From Prunella strophiata (taxonomy: Eukaryota > Chordata > Aves > Passeriformes > Prunellidae): a stretch of DNA of 64,000 bases. The translations under genes and the position numbers were made by a program. This document shows positions 21,080 through 32,516 of this stretch, in pieces. Within the stretch, counting starts at the first letter, position 1, and each line of letters starts with the position of its first letter. The notes under the pieces are model-generated. The model was not told the DNA's origin and searched no databases. It worked only from the letters and a program-made list of their open reading frames with translations. The stretch lies in the NCBI GenBank assembly GCA_036583965.1, contig JAZBQD010000034.1, positions 1,736,001 to 1,800,000 on the forward strand, read 5' to 3'.

Positions 21080-22130
21080 CACTCACTAATTACCCCGAGC
21101 GCTGATGAAATATGATTACATTTTTCTCTTCATTAAGCATGATATCAAATCATAACTCACACGTATCAAATTGTTTTATTCCTTTTCTCCCTGTTTGCTT
21201 TGGAATTCTTCCCTGCTCCTGACAACTGTGGGTTTAGCTCTGTCTGTGCTGCTGGGCCCGGAGCTGCCAGGACCCTGCAATTTTAATGATCTAATCCGAC
21301 AGCGAGCAGGCTTTAATTTAAACTTTTATTAACGACCACTTTCCACCCTCAAAGACTATATTAAAATTGCTTAATGGAATTGCAGATTATAAATGCCCCA
21401 CTGCAAGGCCCACTCGTGCCGGCGTGCAGCACCCCTTTGGAATTCAGAGCAATCCTATTAAGTCCTCTTTATGTTTTGGAGAGGTCATTTTGATTGCAGC
21501 TTTTTGTGTACTTCCCCTCCGAGATAGCGCTGCCCCAATCTCTGAATTTGAAAGAAGAGAGTTTTACCAGAGATCACGTCTTTCACATTCATTATCCTTC
21601 CACAGGCAGCTTCGGATTTAATTTCTTTGACTTATTGCGTGGATTTTTGGGGGGAGCCTGCTGGGGGGGATGGAAATGAATTCCTCGGGCAGCATCAGTC
21701 GGTGACAGGAATGACAGAATCCACCTCGAGAACTGCTGGGAAAGGAGAGGAGAACAAGGAGGAGGATGCAGGGATTCATTCCTAGGTGGAAAATTGCCGG
21801 ATCAGGGACAACCTTTGGAAGTGTGAAGCCCTTTGCCCGAAATGCCGCAGTTTTTCACACCCCCTGTTAGTCCTGGCTCTGTTAAGCCGGGCTTTAATGG
21901 TCGTCTCTTCACGGAGTCTCCCCCCACTCCCATTCTTTATTTTATTTAAGGACTCAGCAAAGGCATCAGCAGTCCCCAACCCCCCCAGAGCCCAGCCCGG
22001 GCGATTGTTTGCCTCAGGAAATGCCCTATTAATCATTTGCTGTATAGATTTAATTTCTCACCATTCTCCCCTCTTTATTTGCTGTTGTTATTGTTCCTTT
22101 CTGCCGTGAAAAGGCAGAAACAACCTCAGG
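21080..22130. other. Cluster of candidate conserved non-coding elements
   Basis: The longest repeat-free, AT-rich, CpG-bearing stretch in the window. Subblocks are 21080-21180, 21270-21640 and 21785-22110, with many homeodomain-like words ('actaattacc' 21085-21094, 'ctttaatttaaac' 21311-21323, 'cctattaatcatttgc' 22025-22040). This resembles enhancer clusters near developmental genes. Inference only. Confidence 0.38.
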
Positions 22131-23034
22131 TTCTCAAGGAAGGGAACAATCCATCAGTTCTCCGGCCTCACAATGGGAATCCGCGGGAGCAGCTGCCTCT
22201 GCTCTCAATGTCCTCGTCCCAAAGGCTTGACCAGGGGACACAAAAAGCACTTATTCCCAGGGAAAAGAGGGAGGTGAAGGACACACAGGGGGATTTCTGA
22301 GGGGGGGATTTTTCCACTGGAGTTGTTTGCACTCAAGCTGCTCCTCTGGTCTCTTTTTCCAGGGATTGAGTGTCGGGTGTGACCCACCTGATGCATTTGA
22401 AATATCAAAGCCAGGACAAAAGAACCCAGCTGTGAACCCATTTCTGCCCTAAAAACAGCCTGAAGGGTTGAGTGGGGCACAGCAGAGACCTCTAAAGTCA
22501 GGGGAAATGTGCTTCCTTCTCTGTGGACTGGGTCAGATCCCCGAGGAAAAGGATTTCCCACCTGGCAGGTAAATCCAGCTGCCACAGTCCCTGGCAGGGA
22601 GAACATCTGGGATCCAGACAAGCCCTGTAGAGCAGATTTATAGGATTTATGGTCTGCTCACCTCCTGATGGGCTGGGACAGCCCATGCTGCAGCACAAAT
22701 CAGGCCTTGGGTGGCTTTTCCCTGTCCCCACCTCTCCACTTCCAAGGAATAGCACAAGACCCTTTTTCTCCTGAAATCCTGCCAAATTCCAAGCCCTTTG
22801 CCATGGGAGGCCTCCCAGCCCACCTGTGGCAGGGATGAGGTTCCCAAAACAATTCCCATTATTGAGGGAATGGTCACACTGCTCAGGGTGGGATTTCCCT
22901 GTCCCTGAGTCTGACCAAACCCTGCTCCTCACAAAGTGACACCAACCTTCCCCTGCCTGGATGTTTGCCATGGAACCTGCTGGAGCCAGGGAAGTGTGGA
23001 ACTGGAGAGAAAATCACCTGGACCTGCCTGTATT
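22131..23034. other. Low-copy sequence with one dispersed-repeat copy
   Basis: Holds the ~98-bp repeat copy at 22398-22495, listed separately. Otherwise nothing recognised. Confidence 0.4.
22398..22495 (+). repeat. Unidentified dispersed repeat, copy A
   Basis: From 'tttgaaatatcaaagccagg' to 'ggggcacagcagagacc', matching 25412-25507 at roughly 80% by eye. I cannot name the family. It could be part of an old retroelement. Confidence 0.7.
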
Positions 23035-23415
23035 CTGTAAGGAAAGGCTGAGGGAATTGGGATTGTTCACCTGCACAGGAGAAGCTTTGGGGTGAGCTCA
23101 GTGTGGCCTTGCGGGCCTGAAGGAGCCCCAGGAAACATGGAGAGAGACAATTGCCAAGGGCTGGAGGGACAGGACACAGGGAATGGCTCCCACTGCCAGA
23201 GGGCAGGGCTGGATGGGATATTGGGCAGGAATTGTTCCCTGGGAGGGTGGGCAGGCCCTGGCACAGGGTGCCCAGAGCAGCTGTGGCTGCCCCTGGATCC
23301 TGGCAGTGTCCCAAGGCCAGGCTGGATGGGGCTGGGAGCAGCCTGGGATAGTGGGAGGTGTCCCTGCTAAATGGGATGAACTTAAATTTCCCTTCTAACC
23401 CAAACCACTCCCTGA
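23035..23415 (+). mobile_element. CR1 LINE, 3' end
   Basis: Starts in 'ggaaaggctgagggaattgg', passes 'gcccagagcagctgtggctg' and 'gggaggtgtccctgc', and ends 'ttctaacccaaaccactcc'. A deletion removes the usual 'catggcaggggg' piece. Confidence 0.88.
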
Positions 23416-23639
23416 TCCTGGGATGATCCAATGCTCCATGAGCTGAACTCAGTGACCTGGGATTCTCCATGCTGGGATGCACTGGGCATTCCTGGCTCTC
23501 CATGACCTGGGAGCTGTTTCCTGCTGCCATGGGCTCCACCCCTGTTGGATCCATCCATTCCCACCCCATGACCTTGCCCTGCTGAGGCTGCCAGGAAACC
23601 AGAGCATCTCACCTGCCTCAGCATGCCCAGCTCATCATT

Positions 23640-24060
23640 CAACCGGCCGCCCAGCCGCATGCCTACGCCGCCGCCAAGACCCGAGCCCCGCGCAGAAGCC
23701 AACGCCCCAGCCTCCCCCCAACTGAGGCCCTACCGCGAGGGTACTCGCAGCCCCCTGGGGGCCCACAGCCCTGCGCATATCAGCGCCTTGCACCCACCCG
23801 ACACCAACAGAAGGTACAAACACACCTAGCATTCCCCCAGCGCAGCTAGCCCCCCGCGCCAACCCCGTGCGGGCCAGGAACGGGAGGTATATACACCCCC
23901 CAAACAGGAACCCCAACCGCACCTGTCCCACTAAAAACACAACAAACAACAAACATAACATCATACATTTGTGCATGTGTCAAAACAATCAACAATCACA
24001 CATCAACACCCCAAAACGTTCAACACCCCCCAAACAGAGGAACGCCCACTGCCACACCCG
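23640..24060 (-). other. CpG- and C/A-rich anomalous island
   Basis: Composition changes abruptly at both edges ('caaccggccgcccagccgc' on the left, 'cacacccgccgtttctcc' on the right). The plus strand is C/A-rich and G/T-poor from about 23800 to 24060, with dense CpGs at 23640-23780. Read on the minus strand it has a TATA-like word (TGTATATACC, plus positions 23887-23896), a G-rich downstream part, and a donor-like 'gaggcag|gtgagatg' near 23608-23622. It could be the TATA/R part of an unrecognised LTR, or a small promoter with a first exon. The 113-codon minus frame across it resembles no protein I know. Confidence 0.35.
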
Positions 24061-24330
24061 CCGTTTCTCCATAATTGGAATATTTGTTCCATTTACTGCC
24101 TCCTCCCCCGAGCAGGGCCTGGAAGCAGGAGTGGGGTTGGAGTGAAGCTGGCATGAACAGCGAGCAGGGGGCTCAGAATTTCTCTTTTGTGAATATTTGT
24201 GTGTTAAAGTTACAGATCTGCTCCCCCCCTGTTTGCAATAGCTCTGCTCAAATATTTGTGGAGCCCGAACAGCGGCCTAATTGAAATTCACTCCCATTCA
24301 AATTAATATTCATGATTTTTTCCTCTCTCC
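24061..24330. other. Candidate conserved non-coding block
   Basis: AT-rich words 'ataattggaatatttgttcc' (24071-24090) and 'aaattaatattcatg' (24300-24314) bracket repeat-free sequence. It adjoins the anomalous island. Confidence 0.28.
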
Positions 24331-25204
24331 TGCCTTCCACTCGTCACTTGGCTCTGAAGGGAAGCAGCTCCCTGCTGTGGAGGGGACAGCTGGAAGCTGG
24401 AAGGCTCCTGGGAGAGTGAAAACTTTGGCAATCCACGTGGAATTTCTGGAGGCAGGCACAGGCTGGATGTCAGGATTGACAGGAGGGTTTGGAGCTCCAT
24501 CAGGGAGTGCTGGAATTTCACAGCCTGTCCCTCTGCATTCACTGCTCACTCCAGCTGCTCCTTGTCCTTGCATCCAGCTCCATCCTGCCCTTCTCCTGCA
24601 GCATCCCTAAAAATTCCCCCCAGTGCCACCAGCACAGAGCTGGGACTTCTCCAGGAGGGCAGGGCAGAACTCTGGGGCTGTTTGGGAGTGGAGAGGGATT
24701 TGGGGATGGCTCTTGTTTGGAGCTGGCTGAGACCTCCAACCTCAGCTGTGTGATTTCTATCAAAGGTGAGCAGAATGTGATGGAACCCCACATCCCTACA
24801 AAACATCCTTTTCCCAGCACTTTCCCTGTCTAGCCAGCCTGCTGCTCCCTGTATGCCACCAAGGAAATCTTGCAGGGGGAGATCAGAGCTGCCTGGCACA
24901 GCCAAACCTCCTCCAGTCACCCAGGAAGCACAGGACGTTTTTCTTCTTCTCAGGAAAACATGGAAATTAAATTGGAATCACTACATGGATGCAGCTCTGC
25001 CCAGATAAACTCACAGGCTGTCAGCTTGCAGATGTTCCTGGCTGCTGGAACATCTTTTCCCAGCATCCCAGGGATTCTGGAAGTGCTTTCCACCCAGTAT
25101 TTATGGGCCCCAGTTTAGCACTAGGATAGAAATATTACAAACTCTGTATTTAGCAAGGAAAATCCAGGAATGGGGGAAACTACCCAGGGACACTGCAATG
25201 TCTG
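24331..25204. other. No feature recognised
   Basis: Low-copy GC-moderate sequence. No frame with splice context, no repeat family. Confidence 0.4.
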
Positions 25205-25411
25205 AAAGATCCTAGGAAGGAATTCTTGGCTGGGAGGAAATTCAGGGTGCCCAGAGCAGCTGTGGCTGTCCTTGGATCCCTGGCAGTGCCCAAGGCCAGG
25301 CTGGATGGGGCTTGGAGCAGCCTGGGACAGTGGAAGGTGTCCCTACCCATGGCAGGAGGTGGGACAAAACAACCTCTCAGATCCCTTTCCAACCCAAACT
25401 CTGGGATTCCA
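25205..25411 (+). mobile_element. CR1 LINE, 3' end
   Basis: 'gtgcccagagcagctgtgg', 'ggaaggtgtccctacccatg' and the terminus 'tttccaacccaaactctgg'. It abuts dispersed-repeat copy B, so it probably inserted next to or into that repeat. Confidence 0.88.
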
Positions 25412-25507
25412 ATTTTGAAATACAAGCCCAGGACAAAACAACTCAGCTGTCAAGTGCCCATTTTCCCCCTAAAAATAATCTGAAATGTTGAGTGGGGCAC
25501 AGCAGAC
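25412..25507 (+). repeat. Unidentified dispersed repeat, copy B
   Basis: 'ttttgaaatacaagcccagg' to 'gagtggggcacagcagacc', the partner of 22398-22495. Begins right at the CR1 3' end. Confidence 0.7.
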
Positions 25508-25519
25508 CATCCTGGTTGA

Positions 25520-25596
25520 TTCTTTTTCTATCTTTCTTTCTTTTCTTTTCTATCTTTTTTTTTTTCTATCTTTTCTTTCTTTTCTATCTTTTCCCA
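25520..25596. repeat. CTTTT/CTATCTTTT low-complexity tract
   Basis: Pyrimidine-only run of TTCTTTTC and TCTATCTTTT words. Confidence 0.9.
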
Positions 25597-26789
25597 AAGA
25601 TGGGATTTTGTTCCCACTGCCCCTGTGCAGAGCCACAAATATACTTCTTTTTCCAATTGATTTTTATTCTTTTTAGGCCTCATGGCCAGAAATCCTAAAG
25701 GAAGCAGAGGCAGGAGCATCAGGCAGCCTGTTTGCTCCTCAGGTGTGGGATCAGCAGCAGCTCCAAGGTCTTTGCAGGACAGAGACTTTATGACTCCCAA
25801 GCCATCTCCCTTCCCTGCCTTGGCCAGCACAACAGAAGCCAAATTTATCTCTCCTCTAAATACCAGAGGAGCTGAACAGGGATTTTTAAAAGTCACCCAA
25901 GTGCTCCAGCCCTCCTCGTGCCCCAGTGGCATTTTCAGCCCACAAATCACTGGCAGGGTGTCCCAAGCCCTGTGCCTGCAGTTCCACACTGTGCTGGAGA
26001 TCACAGCAGTGCCCTCAGCCTGGAAAACTTCCCCATGAAACCGAGTGCAAAGGACAGCAGGGGATGCCCAGGGCTTGGAAAATATCCTTTATTTTAGGGT
26101 TGGGATTTTATACCAAGCTTTCTCCTGGAAATCATTATCTAAGGCAGAGCTGGGCAGCAGCTGAGGGGTCCCTCTGGAGGCAGAAAACTCTCCTGGCAAC
26201 AAAAGCTGTGCAGGACCTCTAAAGTAAGGGCTGTGATCACCAAAGAAACTTCTTTTGAACTCCTCAAAGGTCTGAGCCCCAGTCTCAGTGGTGTCAGTGC
26301 TGTGGGGAAGAGTCCCTAAGCTGGAAAGTTGTGTCCAGGGCAGGGAAATCACCTGGAACCCCCAAAAGACCTTTGGGGGAAGATCTTTTTCCAATAAAGC
26401 TGTGTTCCAATCAAGGAAGCTGTGGGGTAATCCAGGCCAGCAGGGAACTCCCTGTCCTGACCCCATCCTACTTTTCTTAGGGTCAGGGTAGAAAAAATTA
26501 TAATTGGAGGCACAAGATGGATTTGTTGTGCTACCACCACCAAGCTGGTTTTTAGGGAGCAGCCTTGAGGGGAATGGAATAATTCCATGTTCTGCACCAT
26601 AAGAGAGGAGCACAGAGGGTTGATCACACACTGCCTCCAATCTGAATCATTTTTTCTGCCTCAATACCCTTTCTATCTTTCCACTTTAGCTGCTCTGCTG
26701 ACTCCTCTGGGGACATTTCCACAGGAGCACCAGGCAGGAGGTGCAAAACCAAGGCAGCTCCTGGGCTGCTGCCACCTTGATCTCCATCA
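25597..26789. other. No feature recognised
   Basis: Low-copy sequence. Open frames on both strands lack splice context and family signals. Confidence 0.4.
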
Positions 26790-27075
26790 GCCTGAAGCCC
26801 TGCAAGGGGCTGTCACAAGGGCCTGGGTGACAGGACAAAGGGTAAGGGATTTAGGGTGAAAGAGGAGGATTTTAGATGGGGTATGTTGGGAAGGAATTCT
26901 TCCCTGGGAGGATGGAGAGGCCTCAGGGTGCCCAGAGAAGATGGGCGCCAGCCATGGAAGCATCCAAGGCCAGTTGGAGCAGCCTGGGACAGTGAAGGTG
27001 TCCCTGCCCATGGCTGGGGTGGCACTGGATGGGATTTAAGATCCCTTCCACCCAAGCCATTCTGGGATTCTATGA
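26790..27075 (+). mobile_element. CR1 LINE, 3' end
   Basis: 'ttgggaaggaattcttcc', 'gaaggtgtccctgcccatgg' and the terminus 'ccattctgggattctatga'. Diverged, with small deletions. The 5' boundary is uncertain. Confidence 0.8.
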
Positions 27076-28189
27076 AATGGGATAAAAGGAGTTGGTAAGG
27101 AGCAATCCAAGGTGAGATGGATCCCTCATATTCCCTCAGCATCCTGAGGGTGGATCACAGCCAGCAGGAGTTTCACCCTCCTACAGCTCTGACCACAATT
27201 CTCACATCTGGTACCTCCCAAGGCTCTCCAGGCAGCACCTCCTGGATTTTCCCTGTGCACAGACACAGGGACTGCTGCTGCCCTCCACCCTCTGATCCCA
27301 CTCGAGCTTTCCCAGCAGGATGAACACTTGCAGCTCATCCAGCAGCTCAGCCTCTGCATTATTAGGTTTCCTCAAGCCCTGAATGTCCCATGCAGGCCCA
27401 GGCACTCAATATTCTTTAAATTCCCTATTTTCACCAGCACCTCTTCATTTGATCCCTTAATCCTTTATAGCAACTCACCTTTATTACCAGCAAGGAGCAA
27501 GTCGGGAGCAGACTTTTCCCAACATCCCCTGAGGTGAGAACTTATGAAATGAAATCATTTCACTTCTCAGCTGTGTCCTTATCTTCCTTAATTGTTCCCT
27601 TTTAACTCCCAGGGAGCCAGCAGACCTGCCTGGTTCCTTTGCAGCCTTTCCTGTTCCTGCCAGACTTGAATTATCCATTGTTTGTTTCCATTCCTTGCTA
27701 TTCCTTGCTGGCTTCCTGTTTCCCCTTTCATGCTGTATTTTCTGTTCCTTGACCTTGTGAAGGTTGGATTTGCGGTTTTTGAAGGGCCATTGTGTGGCCC
27801 AAACACCTTCCTGAGCTCTGCTCCTTACCTGCCTTCATCCCTGCCTTGCTCTGCTCCCACCCACACCAGGTCGAGCCCCTTTGGAACTGATTCCTGCTGG
27901 AATCTCATTAATTACAATTAAAGCTGAGCTGGGGGTTGAGCACCTTGCAGGATGTGCTTTGCCCTGTCATCCTCAAAGAGCATCCAGGCCAAATTTTGGG
28001 ATTTAATCTTTATTTTGGACTCTTGCTGCCATCCTTGTCCCGTTGGGATCTCTCCACCCCAAGGCTGGCAGGGCTGGAGCCTCCTCTTTCCCAAGGATAA
28101 TTGAATGTAATTACATCCTTAATGAGTGAATCCAATTCCAGCCCAATCCATCCCACAGTGTGCTGGGAGTGGGGCTGAGCTGGAGCTGT
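27076..28189. other. No feature recognised
   Basis: Moderately AT-rich low-copy sequence (27410-27760 is T-rich). No element assigned. Confidence 0.4.
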
Positions 28190-28440
28190 GGAATGAGCAA
28201 ATCTCCGAAATTCCATTCGTGCATTATTGGGATTTAAAAAATTATGTCTTATTCATCTATTGATGACAGTGGCCTCTTGGGTGTAAATTGAAGCAATTAT
28301 GAAGGATCATGCAAATTAATCAATTATTTTCAGATTATTACACTCGAGCAGAAGTCTTGCTCTTCAATTTAGTTAAACTTTGCCTCTGAGTCAATTTTCC
28401 AACCTCCAAATTAAGCTATTTATTAGCTCAGAAGATGTGG
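28190..28440. other. Candidate regulatory element with POU octamer
   Basis: AT-rich, repeat-free block containing a perfect ATGCAAAT octamer at 28309-28316 that runs directly into 'taatcaattatt', plus 'ttcaatttagttaaac' (28363-28378). Octamer plus homeodomain-like words suggest an enhancer. Not verifiable here. Confidence 0.38.
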
Positions 28441-29109
28441 GCAGAGGGAAGAAAAAGTTCCACTCAGGAGCTGGATCACACAAGGGGTCAGTTTGAGAAG
28501 GGTTTCACACAGACAGTGAGACATTTAAAGGGTTCAGAGGGGCCAGGCCTGATCCTGGTGTGAGTGGGATGTCTGGGATTGTGGAAAAGGCTGTGACAGG
28601 AACCCAGGCTCCAGTGCAGGGATCTCGGAGCAGGAACAACATGGGAGCTGCAGTGGTTTAATCCCAAAGCTTCTGGGGACAGAGGGGACACCACCCCTAA
28701 GGGGACAAACACCCTCTGCCCCTGCTTGCCTTGGGGGGATCCTTTGGGAATCCACCCCACCCTCAGCTCTGGGGTGTCCCATGGAGGAGGTGACCCCAAC
28801 CCACACCCCCAGGGACCCCTCCCAGCACCCCAGCTGCTCCTGCCCAGCTCCCACATCCCCTGGGTGGCTTTAATTGTCCATCCCTAATGGATTATCACGG
28901 CTCTTCCAGCCTTGCCCAATTAATGCAAATTCCAAGGAGAGCTAAAAGGGAATGAAAGGAGAATTAGGAGTGGAGCTGGGGGCTCTGCTCTGGCATCTCA
29001 CCCTGTTGGGCAGGCTGTGCTGCATCCCACAGTGCCAGCTGGGCAAAACACCTGGAAAACTCTTCCCAGGATCTGTGCCCACGTCCAGGCTGAGGGGTTG
29101 GGGGTGGCT
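28441..29109. other. No feature recognised
   Basis: GC-rich low-copy sequence, with an AT-rich patch at 28870-28960. No exon or repeat call. Confidence 0.4.
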
Positions 29110-29330
29110 AAAAGCTTTGGAGTTTGGATTTAAGTGATTCTAAACCAGCTTTGGGTTTATAGCTAATAAGACATTAGTATGCTAATTAAATTATCCATGG
29201 AGTGGTATAAAGAGGCCTTCCTGAAGTTTAATGGCTGTGTAAAAGGTAACTCTACTCACGATGTAATTAATTCATGGAACAATAAATGGAAAATTAGATT
29301 CTTATTAATATCAGAGAGGCTTTTCCTGCA
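29110..29330. other. Candidate regulatory element, homeodomain-like sites
   Basis: TAATTA at 29183-29188 and again in 'atgtaattaattcatgg' (29261-29277), with 'gctaataagacattag' between. Repeat-free and AT-rich against a GC-rich background. Confidence 0.33.
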
Positions 29331-30224
29331 TCAGGAACGGAGGGGGGGGAGGATTGGTCATTTCTGCTTTCGCTGTGGGGTGAAGGAAGTGGCAGCTCTG
29401 GAGTGCAAAGCACCATCCACAGCTCCTCCAGCCAGGCAAGGTTTGATCCCTGTGCCAAGCTCCCACATCCCACAGGATTCCTCTTGCAGCACACGGGGTC
29501 AAGGAGAGCATCCCCACACTCAGGTGGGGGATGAGGGGTTTTTTAAGGGCTGCAGGACAGAGATCTTCCTCAGGAAAAGCAGCCCTGCCTGGACAAGTGA
29601 CCAGGGAAAAACCAACAGTGGCCCCTCTGGAAAAGCTGCTTGTCCCAAGTCTTCCAAGCCCAGAGGGGGATGCACAGCTGTGGGGTTTGCTGGAAAGTGG
29701 GAGGTGTGATCACAGAGCTCCAGGAAAACTCCTGTGTCCATCAGCTCTCCTGGCACAGCTCTGCCATCTGCTCCAGAGAATCCTGGAAGGGTCACCCACC
29801 CCTCAGCTGCTCCACTGCCCCCTGGCATGGGAACAAATCCATGCCCAAGGGAATTCTGAACTCAGAAGCTGCATTTCAGCTGCACATCAGGAGGGAGGTG
29901 CCAGGCTGTGAGCAGAGGGACCCAGAAGCTGCAGGGTCTGGCACAAACAAAACCCTTCCCTGTGCCTTCTCCCAGCGTGTGCTCCTGCCCTGGGCTGCTC
30001 TCAGCCAGCCTGGAGCCCTTCCCTGCAATCCCTGCAGGGACCTGCAGGCCTTGGGTGCCTCCCCAGCCATCCCCCCACCAGGCTGGGTCACCCTGGCACA
30101 GCCCAGGAAGGGGCAGCTGCCCACCTTGCAGGGGCTCCTTGCAGGGTGGCACAACTAACTAAACAATTAAATAAATCAAACCTTCCTCTGGCTGGGTCCT
30201 GACTGCAGGGAAAAGGGTCAGGGA
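29331..30224. other. No feature recognised
   Basis: GC-rich low-copy sequence before a minus-strand CR1. Open frames appear to be chance. Confidence 0.4.
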
Positions 30225-30420
30225 ATTCCAGGGTGGTTTGGGTTGGAAATTAATTTCCAACCTTAATTTCCTTAAATTTCATCCAGTGCCACCCCTGCCA
30301 TGGCAGGGACACCTCTCACTGTTCCAGGCTGCTCCAAGCCCCAGTGTCCAGCCTGGCCCTGGGCACTGCCAGGGATCCAGGGGCAGCCACAGCTGCTCTG
30401 GGCACCCTGTGCCAGTGTCC
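30225..30420 (-). mobile_element. CR1 LINE, 3' end
   Basis: Begins 'gtttgggttggaaattaat' (the CR1 terminus in reverse, with a small internal duplication of the 'aatttcc' words), then 'cccctgccatggcagggac' and 'cagccacagctgctctggg'. Confidence 0.88.
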
Positions 30421-30960
30421 TTGTGAGGGAGACACCAGCTCTGGGCAGTCCCTGCCAGGCTGAGCTCTGGTTCTGCCCCTGCTCAGCTTCAGTCCTGGCT
30501 GTGGGTCCCAGCTCTGTGCTCAGGGATGTTCCCTCCAGCTGCCCACAGCTCTGTCCCCTCTCCTGCCATCTGCCCATGGTCTGAGCCATGCCAGGACAGC
30601 TCTCACCATGCTGGGAGCAGACTGGGCAAAGCCCCCAGTGCCAGGAGGAGAGGTGACATGTGGGTGTCACCTCTGCCAGGGACACTTTTGAGTCCCAAAG
30701 TTCCTTTTCTCTGGAGCTGAACCCCAGGGCTCCTCTGATAAGTGTGACCCAGATCAGCTCTGCTCTGGGACAGGTGGGTGAGGGTCAGCAGAGAGCAGAA
30801 AACCTTTCAAATCCAGGCAGAAATTCTGATGTGTCCCAAGAGCAGAGGCAGAAAGCCCAGGGCAAAAGGCACAAGACTGGATGAAGGAGATGGAACTGCT
30901 GAGGTGCCCAGGGAAGCAGCACAGCACCCAGGGGTGCTGGGGAGCTCCTGGGACAGCAGG
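30421..30960. other. No feature recognised
   Basis: GC-rich low-copy sequence between two minus-strand CR1 fragments. Confidence 0.4.
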
Positions 30961-31310
30961 GTCATGGAATCAGAGAATCTCAGAACATCCTGGTTGGAAG
31001 GGACCCCCAGGAACCCCCGGGCCCTGCCCAGACTCCCCAACAATCCCCCCTGGGCATCCCTGGAGCTCTGTCCACAGGCTCCTGGAGCTCTGCCAGCCTT
31101 GGGGCCGTGCCCATTCCCTGGGGAGCCTGGGCAGTGCCAGCACCCTCTGGGGGAAGAAACCTCTCCCAAAATCCAGCCTGACCCTGCCCTGGCCCAGCTC
31201 CAGCTGTTCCCTGGGTGCTGTCCCTGTGCCAGGGAGCAGAGCTGGGAGCTGTCCCTGCACTGCTCCTCGGGAGGAGCTGCAGCCCCAGGAGCTCTGCCCT
31301 CTGTCCCCAA
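30961..31310 (-). mobile_element. CR1 LINE, 3' fragment
   Basis: Starts with the reversed CR1 tail 'catggaatcagagaatctca' and 'cctggttggaagggaccc'. The body ('ccagcctgaccctgccctgg', 'gcagagctgggagctgtcc') fits a GC-rich CR1 subfamily. Right end uncertain. Confidence 0.65.
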
Positions 31311-31479
31311 GCCCCCTCAGCCACCCCTGGCATGGCTCCCTCAGCCACAGGAGCATCCTGCCCTGATCCAGCCACTCCAGGAGAGGGTCAGCATCCCTGG
31401 AAGCCCTGCTGGAAGCCAGGAGAGGAGATCCAAACTGTCCCCAAGCACAGCTGGGGAGTTTGTCCAGGAGGATGCAGGA

Positions 31480-31895
31480 TGGGAATAACAGATGAGTGAT
31501 GCCATGGCTGACTGTCACAATTAAAAGGCAAATATCATGTATATATGTTAAGAGAAGTTTTATAGATTTATAGTCATGTTTTACTCCCTTGTGTTATTAT
31601 CAGGGTTTGGGTTTGGGACATTTGGGAGGGTTGGCTCGTTACCATGGCAACGGCTGAGCTCCAATCGGGATGTCAGGAAGTGATCTCCAGCACTGGAGAG
31701 TGAAGGAGTCGATGGACAGAACTTTGGGGGACTAAAGGGTTAAAAGGTGAAACCTCCATTGTGTGGATGAGCACGGGGTGGGGAAAATCCTGTGCTCCCA
31801 GCACTGTAATATTTTCTCTATTCAGTTTTCTGTTGTGTTTTTGATAAGGTTTCATAAACCTTTTACATTTTTGGAAGTGAGTAGCATCTCTCACA
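31480..31895 (+). mobile_element. ERV solo LTR, family L1, older copy
   Basis: Aligns along its length with 33023-33448: shared 'tatgttaagagaagtttt', 'catttgggagggttggct', 'gttaccatggcaac' and 'aaggtttcataaacctttta', ending 'tctctcaca'. The TATA region is degenerate ('gttaaaagg') and the polyadenylation hexamer is CATAAA. No clear target duplication. No retroviral genes adjoin it. Confidence 0.7.
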
Positions 31896-32414
31896 CCATG
31901 GCTTTCCCCAGCTGCAGCATCCCTCTGCCTGTTGCCCTTCCCGAAGGTTGCTGCTCCTTCCCCAAAACTCCTGGGAGTGATTCAGGAGAGAGCTGAGTGA
32001 ATTCCCGGGTCCAGAGCCCCCGAGGCACCGCAGGGCTCCCGTGAAATACCTCGGGGGAAGGGAGGGAATTCCTGCGGAGCAGCGACCTGCAGAGCCTTTG
32101 CTCAGCTTCCCTGCTCATTAGCAATTAATTACCTTTGCGGCTGGCTCATTAAGGCATCCCGGCAGTCCCGTGACACTGCCCTGGAAGTTCCCCAGGAGGA
32201 GGAGGAGGCTGCCCCGGCTCACGGCTCGCTGCTCCACAAAGGGCAAACCTCGTGTCCTGCTGCCCTGCTCCGTTCCCGAGTGGATCCCGGCGTGCCAGGG
32301 AGAGCCAGGCAGGCAGGGTTTGATGGATCGTGGCAAAGCAGCGCTTGTCCTGCCACCAGGGCCCTGTGACAGCACCTTATCAGCTGGTGAGAGCCAGCCC
32401 AAGGCAGCTGGCAG
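31896..32414. other. Unique sequence with a homeodomain-like patch
   Basis: Repeat-free. 'ctcattagcaattaattacc' (32114-32133, with TAATTA at 32126-32131) sits in a CpG-bearing stretch (32000-32180) and may be regulatory. This interval is not retroviral, so the two flanking LTRs are not one provirus. Confidence 0.35.
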
Positions 32415-32516
32415 GGGACAGGGACAGCAGGACACAAGGGCAGCAGGACAGGACAGCAGGACACAAAGAGACAGCAGGACACAAGGAGACAGCAGGACAC
32501 AAGGACAGCAGGACAC
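32415..32516. repeat. GGACAGCAGGACACAAGG-type minisatellite
   Basis: Five to six imperfect 17-20 bp units of 'acagcaggacacaagg'. Confidence 0.9.
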
